From Sphaerosporella brunnea (Eukaryota > Ascomycota > Pezizomycetes > Pezizales > Pyronemataceae), in NCBI GenBank assembly GCA_008704415.1, contig VXIS01000542.1, positions 1-19,165 of the forward strand: a DNA stretch of 19,165 nucleotides. The letters run 5' to 3'. The position numbers and the translations under genes are program-made. How positions within the stretch are numbered: position 1 is the first letter of the stretch; every line of letters starts with the position of its first letter. Below the pieces are notes generated by a model. It searched no databases. It saw only the letters and a program-made list of their open reading frames with translations, and was not told where the DNA came from. This document shows, piece after piece, positions 9,253 to 18,991 of the stretch.

Positions 9253-10266
9253 TGTTTCGACGATGACGTCCCTATCGTGGTCAAAGCGGGGAAAGACTGG
9301 AGCGCTGGTGAAGCACGTCTTGAGGTTGTCAAAGGCTTCCTGTTTGGTCTTGGTCCATTGGAATAACACACCCTTCTGAGTCAGGTGTGTGAGTGGTCGC
9401 ACCACCTGCGAGTAGGAGCGTATGAATTGACTGTGGAAGTTAGCAACTCCCAGGAAGGCTCTGACATCCTTCAGCTTCTCCGGAGTCGGCCAACCCTTTA
9501 CTGCTTCAACCTTGTCTGGCTCCATCCTTATACCGTCAACGCCAATGATGAGTCCCAGGTACTTAACTTCTCGTTGATGAAACTTGCATTTCTCCGCCTT
9601 CAGGTGTAGCCCGGCTTCAGAAAGCCAATGAAGGACCTGTCGAATGTTGTCTTGGTGCTCTTCCAGGGTGTTTGAATAGATCAGGATGTCGTCCAAGTAG
9701 GCAGAGGCGAAGCGGTCCAAAAACGGGGAGCGTGTATCGTTGATAAAACGTTTGAAGTCAGCCGGAGCTCTGGTGAGACCAAATGGCATCAACAGGGATT
9801 CAAATAGTTCATATTGGGTCCTGAAGGCTGTTTTCCACTCCTCGCCCTCTGCCATCCGGATCAGGTTGTAAGCTCCACGTACGTCCAACTTGCTGAACCA
9901 GCGAGCCTTGGAGAGCCTCATCAGTGTCTCTCGTACCAACGGAAGCGGATACCTATTCTTGATCGTTCCTTTGTTGAGCCTTCGGTAGTCAACCACTAGG
10001 CGTCAGGATCCATCTTCCTTCCTGACAAAAAGGATTGGAGCATCGGCAGGTGAAGAGGAGACACTGATGAACCCCTTCGATAGGTTTTCCTCCAACCAGG
10101 CCTTGAGGCCTTCCAGCTCCAGGTGAGACAGCGAGTATAGCGGACCGAAGGGGGGTTCGAACCCCTGCTTAAATGCTTTCATGTGGTCGTATGAGCAATG
10201 AGGGGTCAGGCGGTTGGCTACAGCTTCCGAGAAAAGGCGTAGGAACTCGTGATATCCGTGATCTTA
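9250..10266 (-). pseudogene. pol: Reverse transcriptase domain (broken)
   Basis: This domain copies the element RNA into DNA. The leader has the family-typical PPFGPLYSLS block and FVRKEDGS, then a TGA at 10003-10005, then VVDYRRLN. The catalytic Asp of motif A is at 9883-9885 (KLDVRGAYN), and the YLDD active-site box is at 9688-9699. The thumb and connection segments (KYLGLIIG, FLGVANFHSQFI) follow. The frame is closed upstream by TAA at 10264-10266 and is offset by one base from the protease frame, so a frame change lies at the junction. Catalytic residues are intact although the reading frame is not. Confidence 0.95.
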
Positions 10267-10270
10267 GGTC

Positions 10271-10849
10271 TCATTCGTCCATTGAGTTCCGCTCTAATGC
10301 CTTGTTGATTTCGTACAGCAACAGGGAGAAAACCTGGAGCTGACCATATCGCTGCTTCTTGCCAGTAGCAAGACGTCGGAAGGAAGCGGCGGAGATTACC
10401 GCAATGCCTAGGGGTCGGTTGCGGGTTACTCTCCTGACACTCGCCGGTTTATATGCTGTCCTGTGGGCTGCACACTGAGGCGAGTCAAAGGAGACGTCGT
10501 TTGAGGCAGAGCGAACTGATACTCCATGGTGCCTCAACCAGGGAATGCTAAGGACGAGAGTGTAGTGGCCGAGTTTTGTTGTGAAGGCGGACAACGTTTC
10601 AGGGTGGCCACCGATTGACATCTCCACTCTCACAATGTGGGTGAAGTCTCCGGACGAGATGGGTCTATCGTCCATGACCTCGAGGGCGCGATAAACGCGT
10701 AGTGCATACTGGGGAAAATGATGTTGGCAGGCGAATTCTTTGTCGATGAAAGCAAAACCAGTAGCTCCACAATCAATCAGTGCGTGGGTTTGAAGTTTGT
10801 AATCACTTTTGGCGAGGGAACACATAACTACAAGATGGTTCCCATCCAT
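10271..10849 (-). pseudogene. pol: Retroviral-type aspartic protease region (remnant)
   Basis: A 192-codon frame beginning at ATG 10849 contains the active-site motif LIDCGATG, with the catalytic Asp at 10772-10774. Cys in place of Ser or Thr after the Asp is, as far as I know, seen in fungal gypsy elements. A second hallmark, the hydrophobic 'LVLSIPWLRHHG' block, follows about 70 residues later. The enzyme would process the Gag-Pol polyprotein. The upstream linker is in frame for a few dozen codons but is interrupted by a TAG near 10887. The frame ends TGA at 10271-10273, just before the RT frame opens in another phase. The ATG is probably internal to a former polyprotein. Confidence 0.9.
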
Positions 10850-10992
10850 TGATTCCTCTCCTACACCCTGATCCGAAAGAGCTACCTAAGATAAAGAACG
10901 ACAACCCGGCCTGCGAGCCGACAAACAACAAGGAAACGACGAAGAACAAGCGGAGCGTCCCATGGCAATGCCAACCTTGCGGAAAAGGACAA

Positions 10993-12194
10993 CTAGTTTT
11001 CCAACGGCTGGACATCAGGGGAAGCAGTGGAGTTTCCCAATCGCTGGGCAGTAGGGATAACCGTGGTTACCAGTGACGCCCTGGCGGCGCGGACTCGAAG
11101 AGCGTCAGCGGCTATCCGGCGTGCGCAGTCGAGGCGAAAGTGTTGGTCGGATCCACAGTAGGTGCACTGCCCCTTTGCCATCCTTTCGTCACGGATCCTC
11201 TGACGCTTGGCCTTAGCCCTGCAGCAGAGAGCTCCATCGGAACAGGGTGATAGATTCCACTGTTGGAGTTGAGCGGGTGTTTGCCTGTGGTTGCGGGGGC
11301 AGTGGATGTGGGCGGGGCAGAGGGGCGAGGGGTGCTTCGATGGCTGCTGGTGGGGACGGTGGAACGAGATACAGGGGGCTTGCGCTCCTCTGCTTGGGCG
11401 CAAATCCGATGATCCACGTCCTTACAGAGGGTGATGAAAGCTGCAATAGTGTGGTCGGAGGCTGCACAGTGCACAACGGCATCCTTCATCTCCTCAGACA
11501 AGCCTTCGTAAAGCTGGTCCTTCTGAGCAATTTCATCCCAGTTAAGATCTCCCATCAGTTGACGGAAGCCAGCAAGGTAGGTTGAGAAGGGTAGGTTGTT
11601 CTGCGGAAGACGACAAATTTCACGAGCAGCAGTGCGAGAGAGGTTGTGGTCATCGTAGGCTTGACGAAGGACAGCTACCAGGTTGTTGAGGGAGTCCAAG
11701 ACCATATCTCCAGTATCTTCATCGGCATAGGAGCAAAGGTGTTTAATAGCGGCTCCAGTCAAGCGATTGAAGGCGTAGCCGAGGCAAGATTGTTCGGATG
11801 GGTAACAGGTCGGTTCAGCAGCAAGCTTGTTGCGGAGTGGGAGGATCCAGGTCCTCAACTCCTCTGGCTTGCTACCATCGAAGGTGAGGGCATCGGAAAA
11901 CCCTGCTGACTGACCACCACCTTCTGGGTTCTCACGAACCTGAGCGGCGGCAATCGTCAAGACCTGGTTTAGCTGGCCGGTCATGTCCGGTGCCTGCTGC
12001 TGGCCAGCAGCAAGGGCGGTGCGAGCTGCATCGCGTTCGATCTTGGTTTGTTGAAGCTCAGCACGAGTTTCATCCAGCTCCCCTTCTATGTCTGGAGGTG
12101 ATTCGCAGGCGATGACCAGTTAAGCCATATGGACGAAGTTGGTCAAGCGTTGATCACGCTCTTCTTGGGAAAAGCCTTCTTCCGGAGGTGCTTA
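10993..12194 (-). pseudogene. gag: Gag with CCHC zinc knuckle (broken)
   Basis: Gag forms the virus-like particle and binds the element RNA. The main frame is open from 12119 to 11112. Its first ATG is at 11984, but about 45 upstream codons look coding (a Glu/Arg/Ala-rich, coiled-coil-like segment with DETRAELQQTKIERD). In the same frame still further upstream, TAA stops at 12120-12122 and 12192-12194 separate more Gag-like sequence, so the true start was probably farther up. The capsid-like core includes the FDGSKPEELRTWI block. Around 11215-11225 the frame shifts and the CCHC knuckle (C-x2-C-x4-H-x4-C, 11125-11166) is read in a different phase, ending at TAG 10993-10995. Confidence 0.9.
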
Positions 12195-12306
12195 GGCGCC
12201 AGTCTCAATGGCTACCCAGAGTTTCTAGGGTATCAGGAGATCATAATAGGTGGCCATGGTGTTGCTGGGATACGAGGTGACAGAGCAGGTAGATTGGGCT
12301 TTGGTG

Positions 12307-12318
12307 GACTGAAGCTAG
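12307..12318 (-). other. Putative primer-binding site (self-priming type)
   Basis: The internal sequence right after the 5' LTR reads C-TAGCTTCAGTC in element direction. It does not start with TGG, as a tRNA primer-binding site would. It can pair with the LTR segment GACTAAGCTA (complement of 12790-12799) as ten base pairs with one bulged C. This resembles the self-primer arrangement of Tf1-like fungal elements, but the LTR segment lies only 30-40 nt from the LTR edge, which would imply a very short U3. Confidence 0.35.
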
Positions 12319-12829
12319 TATAACGGGTATGGGTGGAAACAGACTTGAGGGGGCCAAGGTACCTGCGTACAAAGGAGCGACGGAAGGGTACAAGAACGAG
12401 AGCAGGAACAAGATCCGAAGGCAGGACAAGAGACATGACGCGCACAAGCAGGATTCAGATAGGAACGAAGGTACTCAGATTGACAAACGAACGTTCAGTA
12501 AAGAGGAAAGGCAAACAAACAACCAAGCGCAAGAAAAGGCCCCTTATAGCAATCACGTGATTGCAGTGCGCCGCGCTACGTGGTAGCGGAACATAACGCG
12601 GGCTCGGAGCCACCCCACCGAGTCTCGCCACAAAGCCTCATCACGACCCCACAAACAACCCCCACTTCCGAACCCAGCCACGTGACAACCATCCACGGGG
12701 GGATAAATCTGAAAACAGCAAATGAATTAGCATCCTTTGGAATCTTGAATTTGAGAGTTTCAGCCGATTCCATGCAGATTAAAAGCTGGTAGCTTAGTCA
12801 GAAACTCTATCCGAACTTTCGCCCTGACA
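12319..12829 (-). repeat. Right LTR (5' LTR of the element)
   Basis: In element direction it begins TGTCAGGGCG next to the right GGCGG duplication. It ends TTATA where its partner ends GTACA, so the inner CA has mutated to TA. It aligns with 6704-7210 over its full length. It should carry the element promoter, but I see no unambiguous TATA box in the element orientation. Confidence 0.93.
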
Positions 12830-12834
12830 GGCGG
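12830..12834. other. Target-site duplication GGCGG (right)
   Basis: It matches 6699-6703 exactly and directly abuts the CA end of the right LTR on the plus strand. Confidence 0.9.
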
Positions 12835-13144
12835 CCTTGTTAGTCTGCCAATCGACGTGGGTTGACATCCGTGGCTCCGTGGATGCTCCTGCACCATTAG
12901 CCTCTGTAATAGAAGTCATGATCACTTGACGCTGTGTGTGTTCGTCCCGGCAGTGCACACCTGCTACAGTATTACCATGGAACCGTAAATGCAGCAGTCC
13001 TGCCGCTGTTGAAAATCGTGGCGGTCTCGCAAACCGAGGCCCAAGAGTCGATTCATCGAAAGTGATATTCCAATGACTGCCTCGTTTTGCGAAGAGCGTT
13101 GGGTTGCAGCTGAGCAAAGAACTGACACAGGCACACAGCATCAT
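12830..13144 (-). pseudogene. Open frame interrupted by the retrotransposon, unknown
   Basis: A minus-strand frame is open from 13144 into the right LTR (nominal stop inside the LTR at 12794). Its second half, starting at an ATG near 12920, has protein-like composition (TSITEANGAGASTEPRMST). If the element and one target-duplication copy are ignored, the frame continues in phase into the left flank for about 17 more codons to a TAA near 6650. No domain is recognised. It may be the 5' part of a host gene that was disrupted. Confidence 0.25.
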
Positions 13145-14235
13145 GTCAGTCCGCTACGCTGTCATGCGGTCACGCGAATTCTGAACTTAACGAACGCATC
13201 ACACGGGCGCAGTTGGCCTGCAGATTCGCAGAGGGCGTCAATTGTCTTGGCTTGTGCTGGCAGCTCTTTTGGAAAATTGTGGCAGGCTGGGCTGGCAAGT
13301 ATATTCGAGGGTGTAGACCGCACTCAATCGACAGCTGGAAAATGCGTCCCTGGGTTTCCAGTCTAAAGAACGTTGCATTCGTTACATGGTTCACCTCCCC
13401 GGACCGCGCCATGAGTCCAGTCCGCCACTTCACCACTCCGTCTTAAGCGTCAAAGCCAATCCTTATCTTCTCGGGCTGGATATCCAAAACAACACAGGAC
13501 GATACGCCGTGGCGTGCGGGATTCTGCCGTCCATTCTGATCCACACATAGAGGCCGCAGGCATAAGGTCCTGGTCGATTCAGACCCCTGCATTTAAACTC
13601 GATTACGCTTTATGCACCTCTTGGTGTGCCCCCCCTGTTGGTAGAACCGAGATGGAGTTTTAGTGGGGCTCGGGTCTGTGGTCACGACCGCACAAAACGA
13701 GCAAAAGATGTCAGGTAGTGATATGTAGTGGATTGAAGGGCTCGCTCACAGAACGCGCATGTACAAGACACGAACCCGAATTCCAACATCTGTGATCAGT
13801 CGACCACTCGACGCAGGAGGCAGCGCCTCCCCCGCTCCACCCAACAGGGTCTACTTGGGAGGTTGGCTCGGGATGGGACATCAGTTGCTAGCTTCTCTGC
13901 AGTGCTTAAACCTCTGCAACTGGGACAGGCATGTCAATGGACCTGCAACAGGTTAATACTTGATCTCTCACCTCTTCAGGCTCGCCCCTATAAACAAATG
14001 ATAAAATAGAGGGCAAGATGGGGAGTATGAATATAACAAGGTAACGCGTTGGGGCTTACAGGCCACAGTGGGTCCCGCCAAATGAAGAACATCAGTGTTG
14101 CCTGGAGACGGCCTCGTTATCTGAATTGGGCCGCACCTTGCAGTGGCGGCCATGCATGCTGTAAAACACGCCGGTCCGGACCATAGCAGGGCTGGCTGTC
14201 AATAGTCCGAGCAATCCGGCTTTGGAGGAATTCTG
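13145..14235. other. No supported gene
   Basis: Short overlapping frames only (up to 97 codons, plus, 13073-13366). No motif, RNA gene or repeat could be supported. Confidence 0.55.
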
Positions 14236-14280
14236 AACCCGTTTGATTCAAACAGGTTTCAAAATTACGGCCTGTTTGGA
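14236..14280. repeat. Nested inverted repeats (AAACAGG/CCTGTTT)
   Basis: An 11-bp near-perfect palindrome with a one-base centre (one mismatch, AACCCGTTTGA against TCAAACAGGTT) occupies 14236-14258. Its right arm can alternatively pair with CCTGTTTGGA at 14271-14280. The region thus has two mutually exclusive fold-backs. No open frame explains it. Confidence 0.55.
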
Positions 14281-14385
14281 CCAGGAGATTTTGCACGGGA
14301 CCCAGATGACCGAAGGTGCCCATCAGGCCCGGTGAACACCCAGCGCCCGGCGGGCCCGCCAGGCACGGGTACTATCTTTGCTTAC

Positions 14386-14582
14386 ATTGACATCAAGAAA
14401 AAGAAAACAAAAGGGATATTCAGATTGAAGATAAAGTCCCTGCCATCAAACTCCGCCGCCTGGTGTTCCATGTCACTGAGCATGCGCTCGACCTGATGAA
14501 TTTGTGAACCCGCCCCATACCCAAAACCTTCCCTTGCTCGAGCCTTTAGGCGTTCTATGGCTTTGATGATACCACCTCCCAA
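14386..14582 (-). CDS. Exon-like open frame, unknown
   Basis: On the minus strand an open frame is preceded directly by TTAG (possible 3' splice site, AG at 14583-14584) and is followed by GTAAGC (possible 5' splice site from 14385). The 197-nt segment reads about 65 residues: an amphipathic, charged helix-like part (IKAIERLKARAREG...VERMLSDMEHQAAEF) and then a hydrophobic end. Unspliced it would end at TAA 14382-14384. The combination of both splice signals with protein-like composition makes an internal exon plausible, but no partner exon or family is recognised. Confidence 0.3.
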
Positions 14583-17500
14583 CTAATCCCCCCGCTCCGT
14601 AACAGTGTATTTTCCCTGGGCGCTGTTAGCACAGCTCGGATCTAGGTTTAGAGGAGCGTCTCACCCGGTGAACACATGCTCTGCTTCTGCAAAGATCGCA
14701 GGAATTGTGTTAAGTTCAACCCCCATGCGTGGTACGTCTGATCAAAACAGCCCACTGGACCGTTGACCCATCTCCTTGATCCAGAAGTGTTGCATGCCGG
14801 CATATCCTTTGACAGAGCGTTGCTGAAAGCGGTTCAATGCATCGACTTGAGAACTCACCAATAAGGCCATAAATCCTGCGGGACAAGCACCCAGCGATCA
14901 GGACTTTTAGTGGCCATGAGTAAGGCCTGCTAAACAAACCAATTTTGACCATGGGTACACGGCGCCGGCATGCACCATTAGATATCCAGATTTTGGTTAC
15001 CCAGGCCCGAACCTATCAGGCTTTCCGCATCATCGGACCAACCTGACCCACTCCGTGGGGCCCATTTTGACATGGTGGGCGGCCGTACTATCGACGGCCA
15101 TGACCACAACATATGTGGCGGATAATGTGGATCAGCAGGGTTGCAAGTGGTTTGCCGCTTGTATCCATGGCAACCCTGGCGTGGCGATGCACTGCAAATG
15201 AGTTGCCTCCAAGCCATGAGTTCCCATGGTTGCTCTAGTCTACCTTACAAGACCATGTCTCCACAGCTCAACCCAATATGAGGGTGGCGAAAGATTTGGC
15301 TTGGTGTTTTTTAATGGCCTTGACAGCTTGAGCAGGTGTGTCTATTTCACAGGCAGCAGCACAGAAGGAGCTGGTATGATTTCCAGATTTCCGACGGAAG
15401 CATATCATGGTTTGGAGACTGCTTCACTATTGCCCCAAAACTGACGAATGACGCCATTTATAACCCTCCAGTCTAGCAGGAGCACTTCTTACATCAACTG
15501 AAAAACTTCTCGTCACTTGCGCTATGGCTATTACAACCGCTGATTCTAGAGCACTAGTCTGCCAATAGAAGTACCCACATCTAGAAACTTCCGTTGAAAT
15601 CGTATAGACGGCATTACGGAGGAATTCTCCGGTACGGCTTGCCGCTATCTGGCAAAATCTGACCCAGCCCAGGTTTTTGCACCATCTCATCTGTCAAATC
15701 ACGCTGCATAGCTTGCTTCTATACAGGCGGGGACTTACCTCCCTTCCTATGGAGTCGTTCATATTTGCATCAGGCAGAGATGGACACGCGGTTGTATTGC
15801 CCACGCAACCTGTACCCGGATTTCGGGTACGCTCAGTTGGATTGACTGCAAGGCCTGTGCTCTTCCACACGGTGAAGTGACTGGTTGTTGACCATCGCGT
15901 TCTGTAACTTCTACATTCCTCCTGGTTCGCGGTTTGCAATTTCACTATGTAACACAGGGAGATTTTGTAAGACGATTTATTTGCGGTCTCAACAAGTACA
16001 ACTCTAGATGACACCTGCTCTCTCGGGCCGTGGTTGCACTCGCCAAGTAGCCATAGGTATCAGTTTGCACGGGTTTTCACTTGACCCCTGCCACTGGAGG
16101 CTACTCCGACGCCCTGTGTGAACAAAATAACATCAATATGTTTGGCATCCAATTTAATCATCTGTTCAGAGCAACATCGCGTTCGCATGAAGACCGGTGT
16201 GCACATACAATTGCCAACACGATGCTCTTGGAGGAGTATCAATCTCATCACCGAAAGGGACTCGAAAACCCAGTGGTGCTATTGACGGAGTATATCTGCT
16301 ACTAAAGGGAAGCTCAAAAATGGAACTTCCAAGATTGTGAAATGTGTCTGAATTAAGCAAGGGGTCAGACGACTTCCTGAAACACTGGTCCTAGTGACGG
16401 AGCACAGGGAAAGGTACGAAAAATCACAACAATCCACGTCCTGATTCGTTCAGCACCTTGCTGGACGCTATTTCGCCACTGGTACTCTCCGACGGCATTA
16501 TATTGAACCACGCCACACCCATTTTAGGTTAACTACAGTCACAGCATCTGTACGTCACGGAAGCCTGAGCCTCGGAAAACGCGTACACCCAGGATCTTCT
16601 GACCGCGATGCTGCTGATTTGTGTTCTGTGTCACCGCTTTCAGCGCTTATCCATTAACTGTAGATTGCTAGTTGCGATATCGTGTGTGCATGTATCGGGG
16701 GACCGCTGTTGCACCGATGTCGTGCATCAGTGATATCAACTGGAGCTTTGGTGCCACAAATACAAGCCTGCATTCAGACAGCCCCTCTTGCACTCATCTC
16801 CAGCACTGCAATAACCTTATCTCATGTTGGCAGTCAGATGTTTTGCCGCATTACCGATAGAGGTAAGTAAGATTATTGGATATCAGATGGATGGGACAGG
16901 GACGCCAGGAGTAGGCAAGGGAATGCAATCTTATGTTGGTGACTGTGCTCGTACAACGAGTATATACTAGGCAAAATGCGTGGTGGAATACCCGAGAATT
17001 GGAAGGTTATACGACCAGTACACGTGCATATCTAGCCTCTTGATGATGTTAAGTGCATTTCAGACATCCTGGCATCGTGCGCAGGTTTGTCAATTTCGGA
17101 TACGCTGGCGTGTTTAGGACGGCCTCGGGCTAGCAGAAAAGAGGCCATGCAAGGTTGCCCTTGCAGTCATACCGCCGTTGTGTTGGGCCATTGAGAAATG
17201 ACCGGCCAGATGGCGTTCGGCGGTATGCCATATGAGCGTGGCCAAGAGTGACGCGAGGAAGAGACTCAACAAAATCGTGTATATGTGACATTATGGAAAG
17301 CAGCTATAACATTCAGCACTTTACAAGATGCAGGCCGCCATAGCTCTGTGTCCTCACGATCTGACCCATCCACTGTTGTGTGAACGGCGAGCTGGCCAGC
17401 GAACGTTGTGTCTTGAAGAAAACAAACTCCTCGTTCAGGTGGCGACAAACAGATCGGTGCCGCTGTGTTGCGACTGTGCCATGCGACGCCCAGTCTGCCA

Positions 17501-18284
17501 GCTCGCATGAGGCGATGAAACCAACGTAAACATTCTCATTCCCAACACCGTGATCTAAAATGATTTCACAAACCGCAGCGAGGTCACTCAGCAACACTCT
17601 TTACTGCATAGCCGGTCTGGTTGAAAACTGCAACCTTGCCTTGCTTTTTATCAGCGGTGGTTGCTAAGAATCAAGAGCCACCGTACCGATTTCTACGTGG
17701 TGCAGCTATCCTCCAGTCAGTACGAAACTTGCGATTTGGCAGCACATCTTCGCCAAGCACTATCGTTTGGCCCAATCTTTCCAAAGAGCGGTACTTTTCA
17801 GTGAGTCCCGCCCTCCGCGGCCCTGAGCACATTGACAGCTGGTAACCCTCTAGATTGGCCATTGTAAACACCATGGTGATTCTGACGGACAAGGAGAGCC
17901 TCTGCCGTAGATTGGTTGATGAGCGCACCGGAAGTAACGATGCCCGCAGTGGCGGAGGGGGTGGGGGGGACGTGATATACAGTGCACTTGCCGCACCCTG
18001 AAAAGCCGAAGCACACTGCCTTCAATGGGGAGTTATGCATAGGTTCGAGGAAACCGTTGAAAATGTGGACCAATTATAAATCCTACACATTGTCCGCAGT
18101 AATCCCAACTGAGGGACTAAACCGCTACGTGATTCCATCCCAAAACAGGACTGCCCTGCACCGCAGTATTGAGGGCTTCTCTGGCCCCCAAGCCTGCTCC
18201 CCCATGCGCACTCTCACGCCCAGCCCTTAGTGCCTCATCTACTTGACTATAACACATAACACTATGTGGTGAAATATAGGGTTC
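14583..18284. other. Long stretch with no supported gene
   Basis: About 3.7 kb in which open frames stay below about 110 codons, overlap on both strands and show no domain. The only structure I can support is the hairpin at 15812-15830. The stretch is best described as intergenic or decayed DNA. Confidence 0.55.
15812..15830. repeat. 7-bp perfect hairpin
   Basis: GTACCCG (15812-15818) is the exact reverse complement of CGGGTAC (15824-15830), with a 5-nt loop GATTT. No T-run follows, and there is no gene nearby for it to terminate or regulate. Confidence 0.45.
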
Positions 18285-18308
18285 CCGAGATCTCGGTTGT
18301 AACCGAGA
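18285..18308. repeat. Overlapping perfect palindromes (CCGAGA/TCTCGG)
   Basis: CCGAGATCTCGG (18285-18296) is a perfect 12-bp palindrome. Its right half also forms a perfect hairpin, TCTCGGTT with AACCGAGA (18291-18298 with 18301-18308, 2-nt spacer). The block therefore has three CCGAGA-type half-sites in alternating orientation, a pattern that could bind a dimeric protein. It lies about 300 bp upstream of the open frames at the right edge. Confidence 0.55.
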
Positions 18309-18595
18309 AGGTGAAATCAGAGGTCGGGTGCACAGAATCAATCGCTGACGCGTGATGACGCACAGGTGCCGGCTATGAGCTCACAATCGCCCGCGGACCG
18401 TAGCGCAAGCGGAAGCTAGCAATATTGAGTGTGGAAGTTGTGAAGAGACAGTTGTGGCACCCCTATTCACTCCGTAGACAGGCCTGAGTCGTAAGTTAGC
18501 TGGAATCACTATCGATTCCAACCGGATTTGGCGCTGATGCGAGGTATGGCACAGAGGCTTTGCGCTATCTAACAGGAAGAGCCACTTCAATTTAA

Positions 18596-18991
18596 TCCTC
18601 CTGCGCCCCCGCCCAGTCCAGCTTAGTAGGCCCAGGGGTGCCTGATGCTGCAGAAGAAATCACTGGAAATCAGCATCAACTGGACGAGGTGTACCTTATT
18701 CCATTCAGTACGATTGCCACAGACGACTCAGAAATTTCCCGCAGCGAGAATGAAGACCAACAGTTTACCGCTGAAGTTGAGGAATGGGATTACATTCCCA
18801 CAGCTACACGAACGGGGAACGCCCCTCGTCAGACATTTCAAACACTCCAGGACCTTCACTTTGAAGTGTCGCATGCCGATGATACCAGCAGCAATGACAC
18901 CAACAGCGATGGTACCATCGAAGGGCAAGGCGCCACCACTAGGGCAAGCAGAAAGCATGGATGGAAGTTCAAGGATCAGGGAGAAGAGTAG
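18596..18991 (+). CDS. Acidic open frame, unknown (possible exon)
   Basis: A plus-strand frame is open from just after TAA at 18593-18595 to TAG at 18989-18991. No ATG opens it, and the first usable codon is GTG at 18638. A pyrimidine-rich run ending in CCAG near 18620 could be a 3' splice site, which would make this an internal or last exon. The product is acidic, Ser/Thr/Asp-rich and probably disordered, with segments such as TIATDDSEISRSENEDQQ and EVEEWDYIPTATR. No family is recognised. It overlaps another open frame that starts with ATG at 18645; I find the composition of this one more protein-like over 18650-18900. Confidence 0.35.
   Translation, partial: SSCAPAQSSLVGPGVPDAAEEITGNQHQLDEVYLIPFSTIATDDSEISRSENEDQQFTAEVEEWDYIPTATRTGNAPRQTFQTLQDLHFEVSHADDTSSNDTNSDGTIEGQGATTRASRKHGWKFKDQGEE

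Larger units (their letters stand above)
6704..12829 (-). mobile_element. Ty3/gypsy chromovirus LTR retrotransposon, complete but defective
   Basis: The element is 6126 bp long and reads on the minus strand. It has two LTRs of 507 and 511 bp, a 5-bp target duplication, a polypurine tract next to the 3' LTR, and the domain order gag with CCHC knuckle, protease, reverse transcriptase, RNase H, integrase, chromodomain. Integrase after reverse transcriptase places it in Ty3/gypsy, and the C-terminal chromodomain places it among the chromoviruses. It cannot move by itself: nonsense codons lie in gag, the RT leader, the RT/RNase H junction, RNase H, integrase and the chromodomain region, there are frame changes, and an integrase catalytic Asp is replaced. 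LTR divergence of roughly 15-20% by eye indicates an old insertion. Frames on its plus strand are shadows. Confidence 0.95.

Noticed and set aside
10140..10170. GGGGTTCGAACCCC, resembling the T arm of a tRNA
   Set aside because: It lies inside the reverse transcriptase leader and encodes the family-conserved GFEPPFGP block; no D arm or acceptor stem surrounds it.
6925..12586. Plus-strand open frames within the retrotransposon (for example 7906-8322, 7398-7805, 11247-11585)
   Set aside because: They lie opposite recognisable pol, gag or LTR sequence and are shadows of it.
15352..15378. GSSTEGAGM peptide resembling GSNTEGAGV encoded at the start of the 371-bp repeats
   Set aside because: The DNA match is limited to about 25 bp with several mismatches and does not extend on either side; chance is likely.
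17984..18007. GFSGCGKC in a 91-codon minus-strand frame, resembling a Walker A P-loop
   Set aside because: The final residue is Cys rather than Ser or Thr, no Walker B or other NTPase motif follows, and the frame is short and has competing frames.
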